Assembly: GCF_037102585.1 (NCBI RefSeq)
Contig: NW_027043819.1
Span: 1,054,001-1,118,000, forward strand
Direction: 5' to 3'
From: Saccharomycopsis crataegensis
Lineage: Eukaryota; Ascomycota; Saccharomycetes; Ascoideales; Saccharomycopsidaceae
Length of the DNA stretch: 64,000 nucleotides
In this document: in pieces, positions 28,613 to 41,158 of the stretch
How positions within the stretch are numbered: the stretch's first letter is position 1
How the letters are laid out: each line of letters begins with the position of its first letter
The notes under the pieces: generated by a model
What the model saw: the letters and a program-made list of their open reading frames with translations, nothing else
Database searches by the model: none
What the model was told of the DNA's origin: nothing
Program-made: the position numbers and the translations under genes

Positions 28613-31219
28613 ATGAGTATTAATAATACCAAAAGAATTCCAAAGCCTTCCAACTACTCCACTGATCCAACAAATGATCCACCTTCTCAAGAAACCCTGG
28701 TTTCTTCTGATATTATCGTTGACTTAGATCATGCAAATCCCAACGCAACCGATCAAAACAATGTAAACAAACACGGAAATGAACCACATTCAGACGAAGA
28801 AATCACTGAGGAAGATGACAATACTTTTTTAAGTACTGCTGAAACCTTTGCAACCCCATCTAATACCATAAATGAGGCCTCTAATGCTGATTCTGATGTT
28901 GATATTGCCCACCGCCCAGCCCTGGAAATTAATGTTTCTCCAGTTGATTGCGATCGCAATCTTGATAGTGCAGGTGACACTAGCGTCGACATGCATATGT
29001 CAAATCAAGCCACCATTGAATCTCAAGGAGATTCACAACCTTCTGTTTCTATTGATTTTGTTACTGAAAACTCTGAAAACCAAAAAAAAATTGAAAACAA
29101 CAAAACCCAAAAAAACTCTGAAAACCAAAAAACCCCAAAAAAAACTAACCCAGCCCCAGTTGCTGCTTTCAGCAGATCCTACGCCCAAATCGCCTCGGGC
29201 TCTAAAGGCGCATCCCAACAGGGGACTCTGATTATGAACACCACCTCCACTTTTCAAAATGTTTTAGCCAAATTCGAAAGAGTTTTTAAATGGGCTAAAT
29301 ATCTCAAATCAATCAAGTTCGAACACCAAGATGTCCTTGAATATGCTATTAAGGAAAAGGGCATGAGGGGATCACTTTTCGGATTTGACACACAAAAAGT
29401 GGAAAATGTTGAAGAGAAATATCAAGAATTTGTTAAAATCTACACCATTGAAAAGTTTTTCAAATTTTATACAAATTCCCATTTAATTAATGAATTCTCA
29501 AGATTGAAACAATCTAATATTGCAGAGGAGGATTACATTAAATTTATTATGAGCCATCAAGATAAACAAAAAATCATGATGTCATTTATTATCCCACCTG
29601 AAGTCTACCGGAAGTATGAACTTGATGATCATTTGAGTTCAATAAAGGATGCCTTCCAAAAATTAATCGATGTTAAATTAACCAACATTGAAACTGATTT
29701 GAATGATAATGATGATATCAACTTCATCAAGAAAGCTTTAATTGAAGCTCAAAACTACTTGTTTATTTCAAATGAAACTATTTGTCTCAAATCCTCACTT
29801 ATCCCAATATTGAAAGGTCAATTACAAACTAAGAATGAAAAGTTACGTAATGCATTTATTGATTTTGTCACTAGCCATTTAAGTGTTGACATTGAACAAT
29901 CCACTTACAAGCCACGCATCAATATCAATAAGAATGATAAAGAAATCCAATTGATTGAGATAACAGCCTTGGAAACAACCCCTGACTATTTTGTCGATGC
30001 TACCATCAAGCAAGCGCTTGACCTAGCCCAAATTGAACCAACATCATTCTCAGTGATTAAAAGTGACATGACTAAAAGACCTAACGAGGAGCTTAAAAAT
30101 CGTTACATTTATGGTTACTTGGAAATGGAACCAGGAAAACAAATCCCGGTTATTCACCAAGACAACATTGTTTCTAAAGTTATTACTAAATGCTTACACT
30201 GTATCAATTGTGGTTCAAGAGAACACACCAGATACAATTGCAAGCAAGCATCTTGCGCGATTTGCAAAAAGCCTAGCCATGTAGCTAAAGACTGTTACTT
30301 TAAGCGGCCAAAGAAAAATGTTACAGATGATCGTCATGAGAACCCCAAACAGAAGCAAAATCAACCACCAGTGATTGAAGTTCCTTCTACCGAGTTCACC
30401 ATGGTTCATGGTTCATCTAGATCCAGACAGTCAAAACCACCACAAAATGAACTGAGCAATTTATGGAAGAATCCATTCCACCAATTGGGATTAATATCCA
30501 AAGAAAGAGATGATGATTATGAAAATATTCAAACTACCACACCAGCTATCAACAGAAAGCATCAAATCACCCCTCCTCCGGTTAATCAAGTTAGAAAGGC
30601 CTCCAAAAAGAAGGCATCCGTCAAACCAAAGAAAATCCTTCAAAGGGAGAAACCAGCTGAAACCAAGCAAGAGTCAGCAAAACCAGGAATTAAGTTGAAT
30701 GTGTTTAGATCCCATCCAATTACCCCAAAATCTAATCAAACCTTGTCCAACCCAACTTCTACCCCAGCTTCTACTCCAAAATCTACCCCAAAATCTACCC
30801 CAAAATCTACCCCAATCTCTACCCCAATTTTGACCAAAATTAACACCACCAAGCCTTCAGCACCAAAACCATTTGTACCAAAATCTATTAAGTTAGTCAT
30901 TAAAGACCCACACCCATCAGTGACATCAAAACTGGCACAAACTGGCTCTAAAGAGCCAACCCTGTCTGAATCAAGTGCAGAACCTGATAATGATAATGAC
31001 GAAGAATATGATGAGGAGTATGAAAATGATGGAGAATACATCTATGATGCAAAAGACGAATATGAGGATTCAGAAGAATATGAGCAGGATGAAATGCTAC
31101 TGGGTGATGAAATTCCAGTACATGAGAAAACAGAATTAACACCAACCAATGATGATTTGTCAACTCTGGAAGCTGATGCAACCAGAAACAAACAGACAAA
31201 TCAAAATTCCAATGAATAA
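28613..31219 (+). CDS. LINE-B ORF1 protein (L4), intact
   Basis: An 868-aa ORF1 starting MSINNTKRIPKPSNYS. ORF1 proteins of L1-type elements bind the element RNA and form the ribonucleoprotein needed for retrotransposition. The N-terminal 200 residues are acidic and Ser/Thr/Asn-rich. A globular region follows, then two CCHC zinc knuckles (CINCGSREHTRYNC, CAICKKPSHVAKDC; each CX2CX4HX4C) at about residues 525-560. After that come a Pro/Ser/Thr repeat of four-residue TPKS units (one unit more than in L5) and an acidic Tyr/Asp/Glu-rich tail. A TTG-initiated extension upstream would start in the previous copy and is rejected. The stop lies 5 nt before the ORF2 ATG, which suggests translation of ORF2 by reinitiation. 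Confidence 0.92.
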   Translation: MSINNTKRIPKPSNYSTDPTNDPPSQETLVSSDIIVDLDHANPNATDQNNVNKHGNEPHSDEEITEEDDNTFLSTAETFATPSNTINEASNADSDVDIAHRPALEINVSPVDCDRNLDSAGDTSVDMHMSNQATIESQGDSQPSVSIDFVTENSENQKKIENNKTQKNSENQKTPKKTNPAPVAAFSRSYAQIASGSKGASQQGTLIMNTTSTFQNVLAKFERVFKWAKYLKSIKFEHQDVLEYAIKEKGMRGSLFGFDTQKVENVEEKYQEFVKIYTIEKFFKFYTNSHLINEFSRLKQSNIAEEDYIKFIMSHQDKQKIMMSFIIPPEVYRKYELDDHLSSIKDAFQKLIDVKLTNIETDLNDNDDINFIKKALIEAQNYLFISNETICLKSSLIPILKGQLQTKNEKLRNAFIDFVTSHLSVDIEQSTYKPRININKNDKEIQLIEITALETTPDYFVDATIKQALDLAQIEPTSFSVIKSDMTKRPNEELKNRYIYGYLEMEPGKQIPVIHQDNIVSKVITKCLHCINCGSREHTRYNCKQASCAICKKPSHVAKDCYFKRPKKNVTDDRHENPKQKQNQPPVIEVPSTEFTMVHGSSRSRQSKPPQNELSNLWKNPFHQLGLISKERDDDYENIQTTTPAINRKHQITPPPVNQVRKASKKKASVKPKKILQREKPAETKQESAKPGIKLNVFRSHPITPKSNQTLSNPTSTPASTPKSTPKSTPKSTPISTPILTKINTTKPSAPKPFVPKSIKLVIKDPHPSVTSKLAQTGSKEPTLSESSAEPDNDNDEEYDEEYENDGEYIYDAKDEYEDSEEYEQDEMLLGDEIPVHEKTELTPTNDDLSTLEADATRNKQTNQNSNE

Positions 31220-31224
31220 ACATA

Positions 31225-34200
31225 ATGATTATTAAAATCAATACTCAAAATATACAACGGAGTCGTATCAGCGACCAGTTGGTAATAAGTTTCACCCAAA
31301 AATCCAATGTGTCTTTGCTCCAAGAACTAAATCTATCAGAAGACTTTTCGTTTCAGTTCGATAACAAAGTCATATACTATAATTCAACCTGTTCCAGAAC
31401 AGCAATAATTGTTGATGATTCTATTCCAGTGTTAGGATCCAAATTAGCAGGTATTACTGTCCAACATGAACTCCAAAAACACATCACGGATGTCTTAATT
31501 GAATTAGAAAATAACCAAGCACTCTGGATTATAAACTTGTATAATCCAAATCAATACCAAAAGCAAAATCAGATCCATGATCAGCTCAAACTCAGTTTAC
31601 TTGCCCAACATCAGAATCTTCAAACTAGATTCCCAGGAAAGACAATCAACATCATGTTAGCTGGTGATTTTAATAATTTTATTGATCGTTCGGACTCCCT
31701 AAATTATAGAAGCCGTGAAGACTCAGTTGCTGAATCCTTAACTAATCTCATTACTTTGTTGAACTTGAAGGACTCATTCAATTCAATCAAACATAACATC
31801 AAGAAAACATTCACTAATAAAGCATCAGAATTAGGGAAAAGCCGGAGATTGGATAGGTTCTATATCACTGGGAGCTTCTTAAAAAACAAAGAAAACAAAT
31901 GGAATATGACACAAACAAATCATTTTGGGAAAAGATCCACACATGATTCAGTTACAGTGGAGTTGACTTTAACTTCATCCAAGGCTTACTATAATATGAA
32001 GAGATATAGATTAACCGATAGAATCATTAATGTTCTCAGGCACCAATCTATAAATGAAGATATCCAAGGAACCGATGAATTAATAATTGATATTAAATGC
32101 AAAGCAGAAAAACTCAAACACATGTTGAAAAAAGTGAAAGTGCCTGAACTTGATAAAGTGACGGAATATTATCAACATATTAACCAAGTTTTCCACCAAT
32201 ATCAAGAACAACGCCCAATAAAACAGCTAAAAGATGTAGAAGGGACACTAGTTCAATCTCATGAAGAGATAATGAAAATAGCAACTGAATATTATATGGA
32301 CTTGTTTGATGGAACCAGAGGAACAAAGGACACAAAAAAATACATAAATATCTTCAGGACGTGATTCCAACCCAAGGAATATCTCCTGAAGAGAAGAGAA
32401 AAATGGATTCCTCCATAACAATGGAAGAACTCAAACTGGCAATTGATTCGGCAAATTTGAAGTCCACACCGGGCATAGATGGAATCCCATACAAATTTTA
32501 TAAGGAATTATTTCCCCAAATCAAACACATCCTTCTTCAAGAATTTAACCACATTCTAACTGAAGGAAATTTACCATTCCACTACCGAACTATACTCTTT
32601 AACATCATACCAAAGCCTGGAAAGTCAAAAGAAAACATTGGAAACTATAGGCCGATAGCCCTTATCAACACTAATCTTCGATTATTATCCACAATAATTA
32701 ATAATAGGTTGTTGAAGCACTTGCCTGATATCATAGGGGAAGATCAAGCTGGTTTTATTCCAGGCCGGTCATCGTTCTCCAACATCACCATTTTCAGAGA
32801 AATGTTAGATAGTCTAATTCATCCAAAAGATAAAACGCATATAATACCAAATCCACAAAAGCTGATACTAATTGTGGATTTGGAGAAAGCGTTCGATAGG
32901 ATATCTCACGAATATATGGAACAACTATTGTCCCATTTAAATTTTGGAAAAAAATTAGCCAAGTTAATCATCAACATCCTCAAGCAGACAACGGGATCCT
33001 TATACATCAACAACATGACCGGCCCATTATTCAATTTAAAAAATGGTACCCTCCAAGGTAATCCGTTTTCCCCTTCATTATTTGCATTAGCAGTAGAACC
33101 TTTACTACGATCTATCAAACAGAATACCAGAGGCCATAGTTACCAAGGAGATTTGATACCTGAAGCATATAGCAGTCAACATTATCTTGCTTTTGCTGAT
33201 GATATCACAGTTTTCCTCAAAGATAAAAGAGATTATTCCAAAACAATGAAATGTATTAGACTATTTGAAAAATTCAGTGGCAGCAAACTCAATGAAAAGA
33301 AATCCCAACTAATCATACCAACTGATACTTATCCATTTTTGACACCATTCCCATTTGAGATTGCTGATGAAAACTTTCAATTGACATATTTGGGGATAAC
33401 TATTGGGCCATCAGTGACATTTTGGCCGGAAACATTGCAGCGTGACCTCTATATCAAGTACAAGTTATCAAACATGACCAGCTTGCTGATTCAATCAAAA
33501 ATAGAAGCATTCAACACATATATTGCATCCAAGTTCTATTACAAAGAACTACACCAACCTTTGTTACCCAATCAGTTGAATCAAATTGACACATCGATTA
33601 AGTTATTGGTCAAGCAAGATACACCTATTTCTTTGGATACACTCAAGACACACAACAACAAAGGCGGTTTCTCAATGATTGATTTAAAGTCTCAACTCCA
33701 ACACCGAAGAGCCAAAATTTTCCAGGATTTGTTTTTGGATAGTCACACTAAATATAACCAGATATTACGTTTTAAAATCCAATCAACTATCAATAACATC
33801 ATTCAAAAAACATCACCAACAAAATCACCAAAGGATGAATATATCAAAACTCATTATTGGTGGGTGGTATTACTTGAACTAGCCGATGACATTGAGAATA
33901 CCAATGATTCAATTTCCTTAGAAGTTATGAATAGCAGCACATTCTCAGATGCTGAAAGGACAGCGTACTGGGATTTCAGAAAAGTTCTTGGTATAAAGAA
34001 ACGTACAATCAGGTTGAAGCCAATGAAGATTGGAATTGAAGATTTGAAAAATTCAATTGAAAAAGGGATTCCTGAAAAATATCAACAACACATTCCAATT
34101 AGAATTAAGGATTTTGACCATACTAAAGGAAGTAAAAAACAACGGGAAAAACAAGATGTGGACAAGATGTCAAAAACACTCATGGATATTACTGGGGTGA

Positions 34201-34640
34201 ATCAGAAACAAGTTGATAACTTTTGGCATAACCTCAAAAAATTCAACCAACATTTCCCGGGGAAATATCAAAATATTCACATCTTTCATTTGGGCATTGA
34301 AAATCACAATTACGTAAATAATCATTGTGACTATTGCAGCAAAAAATTAACCAGATATGATGAACCCCAATATGCCCCAAAGGAAATCCAATTTGAAATC
34401 ATGAAGCACCATCTTATTGAATGTCCATTGGCCCAGAAACTTTGGAAAAAAACTGACTTGAATATCCCATTAACCTGGCAAACAATCATTACCCCTGCCA
34501 CCAACATGAACGAAACCAGAATGATCGATAGATATCTAGGTTTCCAACGAAAATTATCAAGATTGAAATCCAAAAGGCATTTCAATTGTCATATGGCCGT
34601 TGATTCAATGATCTTCTTGCTTGAAAGCAATATCTTTTAA
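31225..34640 (+). pseudogene. LINE-B ORF2 (L4), endonuclease-reverse transcriptase with one frameshift
   Basis: The 5' part (31225-32364) encodes an apurinic-endonuclease-like nuclease: NTQN, LLQE, INLYNP, AGDFNN, RRLDRFYI and a terminal THDSV that correspond to EEP-fold catalytic motifs. The rest (32361-34640) encodes the reverse transcriptase with VDLEKAFDRI, GTLQGNPFSPS, FADDITVF, and a C-terminal CDYC...HHLIEC motif. The two frames meet at an A run at 32334-32340 that has seven A where L5 has eight, a one-base loss. This is the only lesion I see. It may be a real inactivation or a homopolymer sequencing error. Confidence 0.92.
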
Positions 34641-34744
34641 GCGGAGAAGAAAAAATAGGTGGGGAAAAACAAGAAAATAAAATCAAAAAAAAAACAACAA
34701 TTAAAAACCTTAAAAACGCATAAAAACATTTTTTCTCAATAATA

Positions 34745-34771
34745 GGGTTTTTCACCATTAATGGTTTTCCC
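34745..34771 (+). other. Conserved 3' UTR hairpin motif, LINE lineage B
   Basis: GGGTTTTTCACC, then ATTAATGG, then TTTTCCC. The flanks equal those in lineage A; the centre differs yet stays self-complementary (CCA/TGG around TTAA). It recurs in every B 3' UTR in the window. Confidence 0.5.
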
Positions 34772-34900
34772 TTAACACTTTAATTTTCAAACTACATTAA
34801 GTAGTTTATGAGATATATAGTTATATAATTAATTAATATATTGAATTTTGTCTTTAAAAAAAAAAAATCACTAAAAAAAAAACGCAAATCAAAAATTATA

Positions 34901-37494
34901 ATGAGTATTAATAATACCAAAAGAATTCCAAAGCCTTCCAACTACTCCACTGATCCAACAAATGATCCACCTTCTCAAGAAACCCTGGTTTCTTCTGATA
35001 TTATCGTTGACTTAGATCATGCAAATCCCAACGCAACCGATCAAAACAATGTAAACAAACACGGAAATGAACCACATTCAGACGAAGAAATCACTGAGGA
35101 AGATGACAATACTTTTTTAAGTACTGCTGAAACCTTTGCAACCCCATCTAATACCATAAATGAGGCCTCTAATGCTGATTCTGATGTTGATATTGCCCAC
35201 CGCCCAGCCCCGGAAATTAATGTTTCTCCAGTTGATTGCGATCGCAATCTTGATAGTGCAGGTGACACTAGCGTCGACATGCATATGTCAAATCAAGCCA
35301 CCATTGAATCTCAAGGAGATTCACAACCTTCTGTTTCTATTGATTTTGTTACTGAAAACTCTGAAAACCAAAAAAAATTGAAAACAACAAAACCCAAAAA
35401 AACTCTGAAAACCAAAAAACCCCAAAAAAAACTAACCCAGCCCCAGTTGCTGCTTTCAGCAGATCCTACGCCCAAATCGCCTCGGGCTCTAAAGGCGCAT
35501 CCCAACAGGGGACTCTGATTATGAACACCACCTCCACTTTTCAAAATGTTTTAGCCAAATTCGAAAGAGTTTTTAAATGGGCTAAATATCTCAAATCAAT
35601 CAAGTTCGAACACCAAGATGTCCTTGAATATGCTATTAAGGAAAAGGGCATGAGGGGATCACTTTTCGGATTTGACACACAAAAAGTGGAAAATGTTGAA
35701 GAGAAATATCAAGAATTTGTCAAAATCTACACCATTGAAAAGTTTTTCAAATTTTATACAAATTCCCATTTAATTAATGAATTCTCAAGATTGAAACAAT
35801 CTAATATTGCAGAGGAGGATTACATTAAATTTATTATGAGCCATCAAGATAAACAAAAAATCATGATGTCATTTATTATCCCACCTGAGCTCTACCGGAA
35901 GTATGAGCTTGATGATCATTTGAGTACAATAAAGGATGCCTTCCAAAAATTAATCGATGTTAAATTAACCAACATTGAAACTGATTTGAATGATAATGAT
36001 GATATCAACTTCATCAAGAAAGCTTTAATTGAAGCTCAAAACTACTTGTTTATTTCAAATGAAACTATTTGTCTCAAATCCTCACTTATCCCAATATTGA
36101 AAGGTCAATTACAAACTAAGAATGAAAAGTTACGTAATGCATTTATTGATTTTGTCACTAGCCATTTAAGTGTTGACATTGAACAATCCACTTACAAGCC
36201 ACGCATCAATATCAATAAGAATGATAAAGAAATCCAATTGATTGAGATAACAGCCTTGGAAACAACCCCCGACTATTTTGTCGATGCTACCATCAAGCAA
36301 GCGCTTGACCTAGCCCAAATTGAACCAACATCATTCTCAGTGATTAAAAGTGACATGACTAAAAGACCTAACGAGGAGCTTAAAAATCGTTACATTTATG
36401 GTTACTTGGAAATGGAACCAGGAAAACAAATCCCGGTTATTCACCAAGACAACATTGTTTCTAAAGTTATTACTAAATGCTTACACTGTATCAATTGTGG
36501 TTCAAGAGAACACACCAGATACAATTGCAAGCAAGCATCTTGCGCGATTTGCAAAAAGCCTAGCCATGTAGCTAAAGACTGTTACTTTAAGCGGCCAAAG
36601 AAAAATGTTACAGATGATCGTCATGAGAACCCCAAACAGAAGCAAAATCAACCACCAGTGATTGAAGTTCCTTCTACCGAGTTCACCATGGTTCATGGTT
36701 CATCTAGATCCAGACAGTCAAAACCACCACAAAATGAACTGAGCAATTTATGGAAGAATCCATTCCACCAATTGGGATTAATATCCAAAGAAAGAGATGA
36801 TGATTATGAAAATATTCAAACTACCACACCAGCTATCAACAGAAAGCATCAAATCACCCCTCCTCCGGTTAATCAAGTTAGAAAGGCCTCCAAAAAGAAG
36901 GCATCCGTCAAACCAAAGAAAATCCTTCAAAGGGAGAAACCAGCTGAAACCAAGCAAGAGTCAGCCAAACCAGGAATTAAGTTGAATGTGTTTAGATCCC
37001 ATCCAATTACCCCAAAATCTAATCAAACCTTGTCCAACCCAACTTCTACCCCAGCTTCTACTCCAAAATCTACCCCAAAATCTACCCCAATCTCTACCCC
37101 AATTTTGACCAAAATTAACACCACCAAGCCTTCAGCACCAAAACCATTTGTACCAAAATCTATTAAGTTAGTCATTAAAGACCCACACCCATCAGTGACA
37201 TCAAAACTGGCACAAACTGGCTCTAAAGAGCCAACCCTGTCTGAATCAAGTGCAGAACCTGATAATGATAATGACGAAGAATATGATGAGGAGTATGAAA
37301 ATGATGGAGAATACATCTATGATGCAAAAGACGAATATGAGGATTCAGAAGAATATGAGCAGGATGAAATGCTACTGGGTGATGAAATTCCAGTACATGA
37401 GAAAACAGAATTAACACCAACCAATGATGATTTGTCAACTCTGGAAGCTGATGCAACCAGAAACAAACAGACAAATCAAAATTCCAATGAATAA
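34901..37494 (+). pseudogene. LINE-B ORF1 (L5) with one frameshift
   Basis: The same ORF1 as in L4, but the A run at about 35371-35378 has eight A instead of nine, shifting the frame after NSENQKK. The reading frame resumes from the ATG at 35521 (MNTTSTFQNVLAKF), so a 657-aa protein lacking the acidic N terminus is still open and includes both zinc knuckles. It has one TPKS unit fewer than L4. Confidence 0.9.
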
Positions 37495-37499
37495 ACATA

Positions 37500-40400
37500 A
37501 TGATTATTAAAATCAATACTCAAAATATACAACGGAGTCGTATCAGCGACCAGTTGGTAATAAGTTTCACCCAAAAATCCAATGTGTCTTTGCTCCAAGA
37601 ACTAAATCTATCAGAAGACTTTTCGTTTCAGTTCGATAACAAAGTCATATACTATAATTCAACCTGTTCCAGAACAGCAATAATTGTTGATGATTCTATT
37701 CCAGTGTTAGGATCCAAATTAGCAGGTATTACTGTCCAACATGAACTCCAAAAACACATCACGGATGTCTTAATTGAATTAGAAAATAACCAAGCACTCT
37801 GGATTATAAACTTGTATAATCCAAATCAATACCAAAAGCAAAATCAGATCCATGATCAGCTCAAACTCAGTTTACTTGCCCAACATCAGAATCTTCAAAC
37901 TAGATTCCCAGGAAAGACAATCAACATCATGTTAGCTGGTGATTTTAATAATTTTATTGATCGTTCGGACTCCCTAAATTATAGAAGCCGTGAAGACTCA
38001 GTTGCTGAATCCTTAACTAATCTCATTACTTTGTTGAACTTGAAGGACTCATTCAATTCAATCAAACATAACATCAAGAAAACATTCACTAATAAAGCAT
38101 CAGAATTAGGGAAAAGCCGGAGATTGGATAGGTTCTATATCACTGGGAGCTTCTTAAAAAACAAAGAAAACAAATGGAATATGACACAAACAAATCATTT
38201 TGGGAAAAGATCCACACATGATTCAGTTACAGTGGAGTTGACTTTAACTTCATCCAAGGCTTACTATAATATGAAGAGATATAGATTGACCGACAGAATC
38301 ATTAATGTTCTCAGGCACCAATCTATAAATGAAGATATCCAAGGAACCGATGAATTAATAATTGATATTAAATGCAAAGCAGAAAAACTCAAACACATGT
38401 TGAAAAAAGTGAAAGTGCCTGAACTTGATAAAATGACGGAATATTATCAACATATTAACCAAGTTTTCCACCAATATCAAGAACAACGCCCAATAAAACA
38501 GCTAAAAGATGTACAAGGGACACTAGTTCAATCTCATGAAGAGATAATGAAAATAGCAACTGAATATTATATGGACTTGTTTGATGGAACCAGAGGAACA
38601 AAGGACACAAAAAAAATACATAAATATCTTCAGGACGTGATTCCAACCCAAGGAATATCTCCTGAAGAGAAGAGAAAAATGGATTCCTCCATAACAATGG
38701 AAGAACTCAAACTGGCAATTGATTCGGCAAATTTGAAGTCCACACCGGGCATAGATGGAATCCCATACAAATTTTATAAGGAATTATTTCCCCAAATCAA
38801 ACACATCCTTCTTCAAGAATTTAACCACATTCTAACTGAAGGAAATTTACCATTCCACTACCGAACTATACTCTTTAACATCATACCAAAGCCTGGAAAG
38901 TCAAAAGAAAACATTGGAAACTATAGGCCGATAGCCCTTATCAACACTAATCTTCGATTATTATCCACAATAATTAATAATAGGTTGTTGAAGCACTTGC
39001 CTGATATCATAGGGGAAGATCAAGCTGGTTTTATTCCAGGCCGGTCATCGTTCTCCAACATCACCATTTTCAGAGAAATGTTAGATAGTCTAATTCATCC
39101 AAAAGATAAAACGCATATAATACCAAATCCACAAAAGCTGATACTAATTGTGGATTTGGAGAAAGCGTTCGATAGGATATCTCACGAATATATGGAACAA
39201 CTATTGTCCCATTTAAATTTTGGAAAAAAATTAGCCAAGTTAATCATCAACATCCTCAAGCAGACAACGGGATCCTTATACATCAACAACATGACCGGCC
39301 CATTATTCAATTTAAAAAATGGTACCCTCCAAGGTAATCCGTTTTCCCCTTCATTATTTGCATTAGCAGTAGAACCTTTACTACGATCTATCAAACAGAA
39401 TACCAGAGGCCATAGTTACCAAGGAGATTTGATACCTGAAGCATATAGCAGTCAACATTATCTTGCTTTTGCTGATGATATCACAGTTTTCCTCAAAGAT
39501 AAAAGAGATTATTCCAAAACAATGAAATGTATTAGACTATTTGAAAAATTCAGTGGCAGCAAACTCAATGAAAAGAAATCCCAACTAATCATACCAACTG
39601 ATACTTATCCATTTTTGACACCATTCCCATTTGAGATTGCTGATGAAAACTTTCAATTGACATATTTGGGGATAACTATTGGGCCATCAGTGACATTTTG
39701 GCCGGAAACATTGCAGCGTGACCTCTATATCAAGTACAAGTTATCAAACATGACCAGCTTGCTGATTCAATCAAAAATAGAAGCATTCAACACATATATT
39801 GCATCCAAGTTCTATTACAAAAGAACTACACCAACCTTTGTTACCCAATCAGTTGAATCAAATTGACACATCGATTAAGTTATTGGTCAAGCAAGATACA
39901 CCTATTTCTTTGGATACACTCAAGACACACAACAACAAAGGCGGTTTCTCAATGATTGATTTAAAGTCTCAACTCCAACACCGAAGAGCCAAAATTTTCC
40001 AGGATTTGTTTTTGGATAGTCACACTAAATATAACCAGATATTACGTTTTAAAATCCAATCAACTATCAATAACATCATTCAAAAAACATCACCAACAAA
40101 ATCACCAAAGGATGAATATATCAAAACTCATTATTGGTGGGTGGTATTACTTGAACTAGCCGATGACATTGAGAATACCAATGATTCAATTTCCTTAGAA
40201 GTTATGAATAGCAGCACATTCTCAGATGCTGAAAGGACAGCGTACTGGGATTTCAGAAAAGTTCTTGGTATAAAGAAACGTACAATCAGGTTGAAGCCAA
40301 TGAAGATTGGAATTGAAGATTTGAAAAATTCAATTGAAAAAGGGATTCCTGAAAAATATCAACAACACATTCCAATTAGAATTAAGGATTTTGACCATAC

Positions 40401-40917
40401 TAAAGGAAGTAAAAAACAACGGGAAAAACAAGATGTGAACAAGATGTCAAAAACACTCATGGATATTACTGGGGTGAATCAGAAACAAGTTGATAACTTT
40501 TGGCATAACCTCAAAAAATTCAACCAACATTTCCCGGGGAAATATCAAAATATTCACATCTTTCATTTGGGCATTGAAAATCACAATTACGTAAATAATC
40601 ATTGTGACTATTGCAGCAAAAAATTAACCAGATATGATGAACCCCAATATGCCCCAAAGGAAATCCAATTTGAAATCATGAAGCACCATCTTATTGAATG
40701 TCCATTGGCCCAGAAACTTTGGAAAAAAATTGACTTGAATATCCCATTAACCTGGCAAACAATCATTACCCCTGCCACCAACATGAACGAAACCAGAACG
40801 ATCGATAGATATCTAGGTTTCCAACGAAAATTATCAAGATTGAAATCCAAAAGGCATTTCAATTGTCATATGGCCGTTGATTCAATGATCTTCTTGCTTG
40901 AAAGCAATATCTTTTAA
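37500..40917 (+). pseudogene. LINE-B ORF2 (L5), one frameshift after the RT catalytic core
   Basis: The frame 37500-39866 is open through the endonuclease and the full reverse-transcriptase catalytic region (FADDITVF, YLGITIGPS). It breaks at about 39819-39822, where the A run after TATTAC has four A instead of three. The C-terminal third, with the CDYC...HHLIEC motif, continues in another frame to 40917. At the position where L4 is shifted, this copy is in frame. Confidence 0.92.
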
Positions 40918-41158
40918 GCGGAGAAGAAAAAAATAGGTGGGGAAAAACAAGAAAATAAAATCAAAAAAAAAAAAAAAAAATAAAACAATTAAAAACCTTA
41001 AAAACGCATAAAAACATTTTTTCTCAATAATAGGGTTTTTCACCATTAATGGTTTTCCCTTAACACTTTAATTTTCAAACTACATTAGATAGTTTATGAG
41101 ATATATAGTTATATAATTAATTAATATATTGAATTTTGTATTTAAAAAAAAAAAAAAA

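Larger units (their letters stand above)
28589..34867 (+). mobile_element. LINE copy L4: lineage B, essentially full length (6.3 kb)
   Basis: A nearly complete L1-type LINE: leader of only 24 nt, ORF1 (28613-31219), a 5-nt gap, ORF2 (31225-34640, one frameshift), and a 3' UTR of about 230 bp ending in poly(A) (34856-34867). It is mosaic: up to about 34.1 kb it follows L5 (beta), while its 3' end has the alpha markers of L2 and L8. The order ORF1 with zinc knuckles, then APE endonuclease-RT, matches the Zorro group described in Candida albicans (family knowledge; no alignment run). Confidence 0.95.
34868..41158 (+). mobile_element. LINE copy L5: lineage B, subtype beta, essentially full length (6.3 kb)
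   Basis: A second near-complete B element: leader 33 nt, ORF1 34901-37494 (one frameshift), ORF2 37500-40917 (one frameshift), 3' UTR, and a 15-nt A tail (41144-41158). It is very similar to L4 apart from its beta 3' end (GTGAACAAG, AAAATTGAC, ATTAGATAG). The leader contains a 10-nt A run and is not alignable with that of L4 except for the last few bases before the ATG. Confidence 0.95.
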
